From NCBI RefSeq assembly GCF_963678635.1, contig NC_087062.1, positions 70,401,345-70,465,344 of the forward strand: 64,000 nucleotides of DNA, in the 5' to 3' direction. The DNA is from Symsagittifera roscoffensis (taxonomy: Eukaryota; Xenacoelomorpha; Acoela; Convolutidae). Positions 56,040 through 64,000 of this stretch are shown here, piece after piece (position 1 is the stretch's first letter; every line of letters begins with the position of its first letter). The translations under genes and the position numbers were made by a program. Below the pieces are notes generated by a model that was not told where the DNA came from, searched no databases, and worked only from the letters and a program-made list of their open reading frames with translations.

Positions 56040-56313
56040 AAACCTTTCCTCTATAGTAAAACTAAGTTTTTCTCGCCTTAAAGTCCAAATAAAAGTAAAT
56101 TTTCATATAACGATCGTTACTCGATCGCTTTACTCGCTCGAAGTTGAACTAAAAAATAAATTTTAAACCAGTTTTTCTCAAGAACTTTTTTACAAAAAAA
56201 ATTGATGTCATTCGAATCGTGACTAAAAAGGCTTGAAATTGGTATATCACTCGACCTATTTGAATTAAAACACACCCGATAACAAAATTTCCCCAATTTT
56301 CAATGGTCGGAAA
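56040..56313 (+). mobile_element. Right part of a GTTCCGAC-family element
   Basis: Shares AGTAAAACTAAGTTTTTCTC, AAACCAGTTTTTCTCA and CGAATCGTGACTAAAAAGGC with the 41,967 copy and ends at an altered GGTCGGAAAAAC. Its left portion is probably the inverted end at 55,689, separated by the foldback insertion. Confidence 0.55.
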
Positions 56314-56319
56314 AACGTC

Positions 56320-57359
56320 TCCGGAAAATAGATTCCTGTTTGAAAATCGAACTCAAAGGTCATAATTCAGTCGCTTCACTAAGTTTATCTGACTGGCTTA
56401 AATGATAGTGTAGATAAACCAGCCGAAGTATAAAACACACGAAAATAAAAGATACTGACGCTGTTTTTCATATCGATACTTCAAAAAGTTCCTAGTTTCT
56501 GGAAATTTACGATAAAAAAAACAAATAGAGCAAGTCTTATTTTAGGAAAAGACGGGGTCTGAATTTTCCAACAAATTGCAACAAAAAATCAAGTGAAACT
56601 CGGCGAAATATTAAATTTTCACTACTTTGGGTCTTAAATCAACTAACTCAATTTGAGAAAAACGCGTTCAGAGTTTCAGATTTAAGTGCCTTCCAGATAA
56701 TTCAATCCAAAACTCTAATTTTCGAAGACTAGCACATGACTCACAGCTACGGCGCTTCAAACAGATTGTTACACGTTAAGAGATATTCTTAAAAAATTTA
56801 TACACAATCTTTGACGCAACCGTAAAAACAGACAGGAGCCATCCAACAGGGTTTTCTATTTCATTAATTGAACAACTTAAACAGTCAATTTTTAAGTTAT
56901 TTTTTTTGCGCTTTTTGCCACATGCGATACAAACAAAACAAAAAATGAAAATGTTTAAGCAAGCTAAGTTATCCAAAATTTTCGTATGTCACGATAGAAC
57001 AGAACTAGGGGCCGAACTACAACTTAGGCAAGTGTTTGTCATTTATTGAATTTGTTATACTGATGTGGGACGAAAGTTGTAATTTCAAAATTTGGACTTT
57101 GCCCAAAACCTTACTTGTTTCTCTGCTAAAATAAGTGAAAAGAGCGAACATTTTTTAGATAATGAAATTTTCCCAAGGACACAACATTTCTCTCACAAAA
57201 ATATTAAGAGTGACCGCTTCTGCAGGGGATATTCTCTTAGCTGCGTCTTTCGAGTGAACTCAGATTTGGCAAGGTTTTCTTCAAGAAAGTTGAAAAAGTT
57301 TCTACAAAACGGTTTTAAGTTCAAAAACTTGCTTTTCGTAAAGTAGGGAAGATTCCCAA
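56320..57359. other. Intergenic DNA without recognised features
   Basis: AT-rich. Several short open frames show no family features. Nothing else recognised. Confidence 0.35.
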
Positions 57360-58350
57360 AATCGGGTTTCACGATTTAACACTTAACCTGAGAATTGGCA
57401 CAGTAGTTTTCAAGTCAATTTTCGAAAAGTTGTCAAAAAGTTTCCAAAGAACGGTCACAAAAAGTTTCAAAATTTTGACTTGTTCGAAGGCCATTATTTT
57501 TTCTAGCCAATTATGAAGGTAGGCGTTCAACAAAATTATGAAGGTCTGCTTTCAACGGTCAGCAAATCAAAACTTGACATTTCCGAGTGCCATAGCTTTT
57601 CGTGAAGAAAAATTAAGGCGTATCCGCTAATGCCAGAGATTCACGCAAACGGTTAAAACGAAAATTCCTGAGGGATGTTCTTCAGGCAGGGATGTATTTA
57701 TCCCAAAAAGGGGCTTGGCAAACCCGTAAGAGTTGATCTACTGATGGTTATAATGACTCAGGGTCCTTCATGGACTACCATCAGATTCCCGAAATAGGGT
57801 TTAATAAGAGTTGACCAAATGAAAATTAACTTAAAACTTGGAAGGGTAGTTCTCGAGAAAACTCAAGTTTCAAAAAACGGTCAAAACTTTGACTGTTCCA
57901 GGGCCATAAATTTTTGAGTCAAAAAATATTGGGCGTAGTCGCATATGCAAAGGAGCTTGCACCAATCCGTCGTTTGAATTTAAAAAAAAATAAAACTGAT
58001 ATTTCTGAGAACGATAACTTTAAAAAAAAAATGAGTGACGTTAAGGCAGGAGAGCTGCCCACTACCTGCTTTCTCCATTGTGCTCATGGTCTCAGAGTTG
58101 GTAGGCTAGTTTTAGAGAAAAGTCACTTTCAAAAAACGGTCGAAAATATAAAAAAAAAATTGACTATTCTAAGGACTATCCAAAGAAAACTTGGGAGCAG
58201 CCGCTTACCGACGTAGGCAAGCTTTTCAAATCCATTCTATTCCTTGGAACCAAAATCTCAGATTTGGGATCGTAGTTTTTGAGAAAAAAACACATTAAAA
58301 AAATAGGTTAAATATTCGTTTTTCGAAGGCTGTAGACAGGGGTGAAAAGA
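57360..58350. repeat. Diverged tandem repeat, four or more units
   Basis: A recurring phrase of the form CTxAGAxTTGG-x-GTAGTTTTxGAGAAAA, then CAAAAAACGGTC, then GACTxTTCxAGGxC is seen near 57,385, 57,835, 58,085 and 58,255. Spacing drops from about 450 to 170 bp, so units have lost or gained pieces. The divergence is high and no frame is kept. Confidence 0.6.
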
Positions 58351-58751
58351 AGATACTAGGGGAGTATGCTGGCACGCAGATGAGTAGATGGGTTTTTCCA
58401 TTAAGACTCGTTTTTGAAAATTGATATAATAGTTTGAGAAGAACTAAAATTCATAGCGCCTTAAAAAAATTGAAAAAAAAAACCCAATCACAAACACTTT
58501 CATAATACCTGTTTTCATCAAACAGGAATTCTAGGCAAACAATCCAAGCAAGACATTTTTCTTTGGAACAAAGAAAAATGTATATTTCAAATTAGCATTG
58601 GAACAAACCAACGAAGCGGACCCAAAGCCGACAATCTTTGGGTATACTTCAGTTCAGCCAACAAAAAAAATGATTTTACAAAAAAAGTTTCAAGTCCCAC
58701 TTGAAACTACAATTAACAACATTTTGAACCACCATAATACTTGCTTAGAGC

Positions 58752-59039
58752 AGGGTGACCACTTCGGCCGAGAAAAAAAGTGACCTGTTCTTTTTATTCG
58801 TAAAATAGCTATAGCATCCTTAGTTGCCTCATTAAAAAGTGGATTTTTTGAACAAATTTTATTGGATTACTCATGAATGCAATATTAAAATGTTAAAAAA
58901 CTTTTAAAATGTTGAAAAAAAATTTTTAAAAAAACTTTAAAAATGTTTAAAAAAACACAAAAAAGTGACTTTGAGGGACTTTCGACAAAAAGTGACAAAA
59001 GTGATTAGTCACTTAAAAAGTGACCAAGTGATCACCCTG
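58752..59039. mobile_element. hAT-like MITE, 288 bp, with 8-bp duplication
   Basis: The left end CAGGGTGACCACTT and right end AAGTGATCACCCTG are 14-bp inverted repeats with one mismatch. The flanks GCTTAGAG (58,744-58,751) and GTTTAGAG (59,040-59,047) match at 7 of 8 bases. CAGGG-type ends with 8-bp duplications are the hallmark of hAT transposons. The interior is AT-rich and non-coding, with repeated AAAAAGTGAC motifs. Mobilised, if ever, by a transposase encoded elsewhere. Confidence 0.85.
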
Positions 59040-59162
59040 GTTTAGAGGACAAGAAAATCCGTGATAGGTCAGCAAGCCAACAAAACTTGAGCAAATGAAC
59101 GAACGTCAGGGGACAAATCTATTTTTATCAAAATTTTGCATACATGCTGAAAAACCAAGGTC

Positions 59163-59225
59163 CGGTCGGGATTCACACCCGTAGCCATAGGGTGTAACGT
59201 CTCTACCTGTATGCTAAGTGCGAAG
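59163..59225 (-). repeat. tRNA-like sequence, probable SINE head
   Basis: On the minus strand an A-box-like TTAGCATACAGGTAGAGACG is followed by a T-arm with CGGG/CCCG stem around GTGTGAAT (B-box-like). The anticodon arm is unclear and the acceptor stem does not pair. A tRNA-derived SINE or tRNA relic of a type different from the Met-like ones. Confidence 0.45.
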
Positions 59226-59389
59226 GAACCTGTAGGTTAATAAGATCCAGCAAAAAAATAAAATGCAACTTTGTAAAAGTTGTTTACGGGGAAAAAGTCT
59301 AGTTCCCGATTACTTAGAGCAGGTGTAAAGATTTCTTTAGTTCTTACATAAGTTCTTACATATTGTTTGGTTTACCGCAAATTTTAAAA

Positions 59390-59880
59390 TTGGTACAAAT
59401 TGTCATTTCTCGGACATTAAACCTTTTCGAGCTGTACAAATGGAAACCAAACTCCAACCCGTGGGATAACCTTGACATTGCCACAAGAGTTGCAAATATG
59501 ACCACAAAGGGTTGGCATTTCAAATTTTGTTAACTTTTTCATATCTTACTTTTTGAAAAAAAAAATCATAAAAAGGCAGGTCAGAAAATGAAACTAAATG
59601 ACCAGTCTCAATTGAAGCCCACGTCTGCATATCCTGGGACAACCTTGACATCATCTCACCATAGAGTTGCAAATTTGAACATTAATTTTTGTCAACCAGT
59701 TTGGAAAAAATTTCGAAAAATCGTAAATATGTCATATCTCCGATGTTAATAGATTTTGAGCAGTCAGATTTAGAGGCCAAAATTGTAAACCCTGGGTGCA
59801 CACTGACCAACCCAACAATAATGAGAATTTCATATTTTGGGAAGTTTTTTTTAGATCTGTGTTCTGAAAATTTTTGAATA
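59390..59880. repeat. Diverged tandem repeat of about 190 bp
   Basis: Three rough units share the order GTCAT-TCTC-GA-TTAA, a polar stretch, CCTGGGacAACCTTGACAT-like and AGAGTTGCAAAT. Clear anchors are AACCTTGACATTGCCAC (59,468) and AACCTTGACATCATCTCACC (59,642), and GAGTTGCAAATAT / GAGTTGCAAATTT after each. Confidence 0.5.
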
Positions 59881-59889
59881 ATTAAAAAA

Positions 59890-60983
59890 AAAATGGCATA
59901 TCTTTAAAACAAGATGATTTGAACATTCAATATTGAAGACAAGATCGCCAACTACTGAGAGCACCCCATATTGTGCGTTTTTATTGAAACCGTCTATTCT
60001 GATTCAATTTTTAAATTCAGAGAAGTCAAAAGTTCGAATAAATTTGCAGCGCCCAATTCTTACACCGAAATGTATTGTTAAAGGGTACGACCATCAGACT
60101 AGCAAAACTGTGGATTTTATTCTCAAAAACAAAATGTAGACATGGTGAATTAGTTGCGTAGTGAAAATATGATACAGCTTTTAGCCTTAGAAAAAGTTAA
60201 GAACTTAATCATTAGTGCGAGGAAATAACATAATTTACACTTTCAAATTGAACAAAAATCTCGCGATAGAAACGTAAAAGGATATTTCACCACTCATAGT
60301 TCTTGGCTCTGTGTGTTTATTGTTCCCGCGCATGAGCCGTTTTGGTACAAAGTATATTTCAGGTATAAAATCAGCGTTAGACTTTTAAGTTCATATTAAG
60401 AGTATTTATATTTCGCTGGACTCATTGTTTAGATTATTCAAGCGGTCAATTTAGGGATATTTAGAGACGCATTCAACTCATACATGATTCATAAGATATT
60501 GTGAATGCAGCAGGCGTAGGGGATTTAGCAAAAACAAAGTCCGTTAATTTCCACTGCGTTGAAAACCCAAACAAATGATGTTTAAATTTCTGCTCCAAAG
60601 AAAGGTAATAATATTTCCGAAAGCTTAAATAGTGAACCTCGTTTTTTTAATATACAAATTTCATTCACTTCTGTCTGACAATATCTAATTTGTGGCTCAT
60701 CTTTCATATCAATCCAGAAAAAAAGCGAAGAGGCAAAATTTGGTTTAAGTTTCTCAGAACTTCAAGCAAAATATCATTTGTTATGGTTTCGCTTTTCGTT
60801 TACATTACAGTTTTAAACATCTTGAATATAGTGGTTCAATAGATAATAAAAATGAGAACGCAATTCCCAATTGATTAAGAAGAGATTAATTATAAAAAAA
60901 TTAGGAACTTAGAGTAAAACAATTGCTATCTTCTTGTAGGAATTGCATTTCAAACACGTATTTAGCACGACAACAGCTTCTTG
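59890..60983. other. 3' flank of the P5B ATPase gene
   Basis: No gene recognised. The minus-strand 3' untranslated region of the ATPase should lie at the right of this stretch. One minus-strand AATAAA is at 60,317-60,322, about 660 bp past the stop; nearer signals were not clear. Confidence 0.35.
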
Positions 60984-63900
60984 TCAGAGCGATGAAATTA
61001 CCAAGACTCCAGACATGTTTGACAGATCGCCGTCAAATTTTTCTTCGGCCAAAACTGCGTAATCAGGTAAGCTGTTCGAAGAATACTTGGCCTGAGACTT
61101 CGGACTACAATTGCTTGCTGATGATACGTCAAACTTGGATCCAGTTTTGCCAACTGGACTCTTCCGAGAACAGAGTTCAGCAACCGAATCTCGGATATCT
61201 CCGGGTGACGGTAATTGATGTTTATTTGCTAGCAGATAAAAGTCCAGAACAACTAGTAAAGCCAGACACAGCAACGATATGATGATGATTATCAGCTTAA
61301 AAGATACTGAATCTATGTAAACTAACTCACTGTAGTCAAGGAAACTCGTCCACGACTCAGGGTGAAACATTATGACCATTTGGCCTAAGACCAGAATTAT
61401 AATCACGGCAACATAGGGGTAGTTTGTGATCAAATGTTTCCGATGTGGGGGACCTGGTGAGAATCCGACAGCACATACAATATACAGTAACATGGAGCTG
61501 TAGCAAATTGCTGTGTTCTCTTGGCCTTGAACTGAGTCTCTGACGTCAACATCAACCTCAGGGTCAACCGGTGTATACCAACTGAATTTCATGAGCGCAA
61601 ACAAGGAAAAGCACTGGGCTGCAAATTGAGCAATGATCGCTGCAATTAAAGATATGAATACAACTCCGTTGAACAACCTGACAGGAGGCTTGAACTCGGA
61701 TATCTTTCCACTAGCCTCCGTTCGTCCCATGCTCAACATCAGTGCCGTAATAATTCCCATGTCAATGTACAGAAACTGGAAGTCTCCCAGAGTTGTATTG
61801 TACCAGTATAGTATAACTACAGACGAAAACTGAATCATACTGTACAGACCCATAAACTTGAATGTCGCAAATGAGTTTACTAAAGAGGCGCGTCCTTCAC
61901 GGATCAGTTTATCCACACATGATACATCAGGAATTGCGCTTGTGAAAGGCGATGCAGCTGAAGCTTCTAACTCCGATAAAGAAATTCCGACATGGGCCAT
62001 TTTTAAAGCACCACAATCGTTCGCACCATCACCTACCATTCCCACATAAAAACCTGCATTCTGAAGCTTCTCAACTAGTTCCGATTTCTGTTCAGGCTTC
62101 ATTCTCGCATAGACCGAGGTTCTTTCAAGAAATCTATTTAGAACTGCAGTATCAGTAATCTCCATCAGGGCGGAAAATGCATGGCCACTAAGAGCAAAGG
62201 CACTGTTTGAAGGCGACGAGGCTTTGTGTGCAAAGTTGAACACGTCATCTCTAGTGCAGAATTGTCGCATTTGCTTGTTTTTGCGAACGAGCGAACAGTT
62301 TCGTGCCACAGCCACAGCCGTTGCGATGTTATCTCCTGTGACCATAATTGATCGAATGTTTGCAGCATGTAGCTTATGAATGACAGGAGCCGACGCTCTC
62401 TTAAGCTGGTTGCAAAACACCAGTAGCCCAAGAAACTCGAGGTTTTGTTCTAGATCATTCAGGGTGGCTTTGTGGACTTTGTGCCAGGCCATTTTCGAAT
62501 CCAGAGGTCTGTACGCTAAGGCTAGAACTCGATAACCACTGTTTGCATAGTACTCCAAGGACTGGGAAAAGTTACCAGGAAACTGCTTACACATGGCTGC
62601 AACCTTTTCGGGTGACCCTTTAACGAAGAAGTCGTAATGATTTTTGCGACTATCTCTCACTATAACGGCCATACGTTGCATTTCGGAGGAAAACGGAAAT
62701 TGGCGGACTAATCCAACTTCAACTACCAAACCGGTCTCTGTCCGGGGCGATGAGACAACGGAAGGCGCTAATGAGTCAAAGTCAAATCCACTTCCTGTTC
62801 CTTGTTCTGAATACGTCCAGCCAGATGCAGTGAACAGCTTCAAGTCCATGGGATCACCAACAATTTTCCCTTCTATTTTAGTGAGCGTGTGGCAAGTACT
62901 GATCCCAATGGCCAGTTTCGAGTCTGGTTCTAATGTTTTCACATCAGATGTCTCTCGGGCCAAAACATTGGTGACTTCGTCTATCGTAACCAGGTGCTTA
63001 AATGTCATGTTATCTTCAGTGAGGGTTCCCGTTTTGTCGAAACAGACAACGTCAATGGATCCGGCAACGTCTATTCTCTGCGGGCTGACACAGAATATTT
63101 TTCTATTTCGCAAACGGCGCTGGGCGAAAACCATACCAATGTTTAAAGCCGCAGGCAATGCTGGTGGTACAGCAATTGTGATTATATCAAGTGGCTTCAA
63201 AATGATCTCTTTCAGGTCTTTCTGCCGATTGATCATTAAGACAAGCGTATATACAAATCCAATCATGGCTATACACAACAAAAACACGACAAACATTATG
63301 GCATCAAAAAACAAGCGAAACGACATCGGTTTTGGGTACAGAATTGATCTTATAAGCTCGCCTTTCATAGTGTGAAATCCAGTGTTGATCACGATGGCAT
63401 AGCAGTGATCATTCGAATAAGTTCGTGACTGCAAAACTGATGTTCCCGAAAACAAAGTATGTTTTGCGTGGCTTTTTTCAGAGTACACAGCTTGGTTCCC
63501 ACTTGCTTGACTGAAAGGCGCTTTGGTCACTGGCACGCTTTCACCTGTTAACATGCTTTCATTCACAATGCACGAGCCGGTCAGTAAAAGCGCGTCAAAG
63601 TTCATCGAGCAACCTCTTTGAGGAATTATAACGATATCCCCTGGAACCAAATCTTTTTGCCATATGTTCTCAACTACACTGTCTCGCAGTACTTCAATAA
63701 CAAAATCCCCTTTAGTCATTGATATTACTTTCTTTTGCTCCGAGTAGGTCATGTAAAGCGCCCAGGCGATCGAGAAAACACTTAAGACTATGATGCAAAT
63801 CGAGTAATAAATGTACTCATCGATAAACCAAACGGTCACGCTGAACAGCTGAAAGAGGTAAAACGGGTGCAACACCTCTTGAACCATCAACTGAGCAATC

Positions 63901-64000
63901 GATTTCGGGTTAATGTCTAGTTCATTTGGTCCAAAAACGCCTTTTCGACTCTCAACTTCTTGGCTGGAAAGACCATGTTTAATATTCTGCACAGCTTCTG
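60984..64000 (-). CDS. P5B-type ATPase (ATP13A family), 5' end off-window
   Basis: A frame of over 1,000 residues is open from the window edge to TGA at 60,986-60,984, so the N-terminal about 150-200 residues are missing. Counting from 63,992: phosphatase loop TGES at 149-152, P5B signature PPALP at 276-280, phosphorylation site DKTGT at 319-323, nucleotide-binding KGSP at 458-461, TGDN at 552-555, hinge GDGAND at 654-659, then SLSELEAS...SPFTS. These, with PPALP, place it in the P5B group rather than P5A. Several hydrophobic segments surround the catalytic domains, and a Ser-rich tail of about 70 residues follows the last one. Known family members export polyamines from late endosomes and lysosomes using ATP; that role is inferred here. 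Oddity: no intron in 3 kb, unlike the neighbouring TRIM-NHL gene. Antisense frames inside it are shadows. Confidence 0.97.
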   Translation of the reverse strand, partial: EAVQNIKHGLSSQEVESRKGVFGPNELDINPKSIAQLMVQEVLHPFYLFQLFSVTVWFIDEYIYYSICIIVLSVFSIAWALYMTYSEQKKVISMTKGDFVIEVLRDSVVENIWQKDLVPGDIVIIPQRGCSMNFDALLLTGSCIVNESMLTGESVPVTKAPFSQASGNQAVYSEKSHAKHTLFSGTSVLQSRTYSNDHCYAIVINTGFHTMKGELIRSILYPKPMSFRLFFDAIMFVVFLLCIAMIGFVYTLVLMINRQKDLKEIILKPLDIITIAVPPALPAALNIGMVFAQRRLRNRKIFCVSPQRIDVAGSIDVVCFDKTGTLTEDNMTFKHLVTIDEVTNVLARETSDVKTLEPDSKLAIGISTCHTLTKIEGKIVGDPMDLKLFTASGWTYSEQGTGSGFDFDSLAPSVVSSPRTETGLVVEVGLVRQFPFSSEMQRMAVIVRDSRKNHYDFFVKGSPEKVAAMCKQFPGNFSQSLEYYANSGYRVLALAYRPLDSKMAWHKVHKATLNDLEQNLEFLGLLVFCNQLKRASAPVIHKLHAANIRSIMVTGDNIATAVAVARNCSLVRKNKQMRQFCTRDDVFNFAHKASSPSNSAFALSGHAFSALMEITDTAVLNRFLERTSVYARMKPEQKSELVEKLQNAGFYVGMVGDGANDCGALKMAHVGISLSELEASAASPFTSAIPDVSCVDKLIREGRASLVNSFATFKFMGLYSMIQFSSVVILYWYNTTLGDFQFLYIDMGIITALMLSMGRTEASGKISEFKPPVRLFNGVVFISLIAAIIAQFAAQCFSLFALMKFSWYTPVDPEVDVDVRDSVQGQENTAICYSSMLLYIVCAVGFSPGPPHRKHLITNYPYVAVIIILVLGQMVIMFHPESWTSFLDYSELVYIDSVSFKLIIIIISLLCLALLVVLDFYLLANKHQLPSPGDIRDSVAELCSRKSPVGKTGSKFDVSSASNCSPKSQAKYSSNSLPDYAVLAEEKFDGDLSNMSGVLVISSL

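Noticed and set aside
35634-59225. Functional tRNA genes at the tRNA-like sites
   Set aside because: B-box and anticodon-like parts are present, but acceptor stems do not pair and D-arms are irregular, so they are relics or SINE heads.
60923-63375. Plus-strand frames of 119 and 243 codons opposite the P5B ATPase
   Set aside because: They are antisense shadows of a strongly conserved coding sequence and have no family features.

Overview
The window is nuclear DNA from an animal, most likely an invertebrate. It is strongly AT-rich outside exons. The genes have GT-AG introns with phase-consistent exon joins, and the gene content (an aminergic, muscarinic-like GPCR, a RING/coiled-coil/NHL protein and a P5B ATPase) is metazoan. 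The retroelements (Ty1/copia with an initiator-Met half-tRNA primer site, an RTE-like LINE, a MULE relic, hAT-like MITEs) fit an animal genome. The species cannot be fixed from the sequence.

Layout. 1-3,680: two tandem copies of a 1,888-bp non-coding unit. 5,080-5,650 (minus): a broken MULE-type transposase. 6,507-18,311 (plus): the last two visible exons of a muscarinic-like GPCR, split by an 11.3-kb intron. That intron holds a five-copy, nearly identical 1,880-bp tandem array (8,592-17,986). 18,394-23,850: intergenic DNA with a diverged tandem cluster and one copy of a dispersed element. 23,880-29,284: a complete-length Ty1/copia element with two LTRs, target-site duplication, primer-binding site and polypurine tract. 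Its gag-pol frame is broken many times, and its 3' LTR carries a nested 227-bp TIR element with an 8-bp duplication.

30,386-53,106 (minus): a full TRIM-NHL gene of ten exons encoding 743 residues (RING, Cys-rich B-box-like finger, coiled coil, Ala-rich insert, NHL repeats), reconstructed exon by exon. The introns contain an antisense RTE-like LINE, a dispersed family with GTAATGAACG ends, a family with GTTCCGAC ends, tRNA-like SINE heads and a gypsy-like gag relic. 53,107-60,983: intergenic DNA with foldback elements, a hAT-like MITE with matching 8-bp duplications, and diverged tandem repeats. 60,984-64,000 (minus): the catalytic body and C-terminus of a P5B-type ATP13A ATPase in one uninterrupted frame, running off the right edge.

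The three host genes show no operon-like link. They act in different places: plasma-membrane receptor signalling, ubiquitin ligation or RNA regulation, and endo-lysosomal polyamine transport. The most striking features are the intronic 1,880-bp macrosatellite, the nested insertion inside the copia LTR, and the one-sided orientation of the GTAATGAACG family in and around the TRIM-NHL gene.
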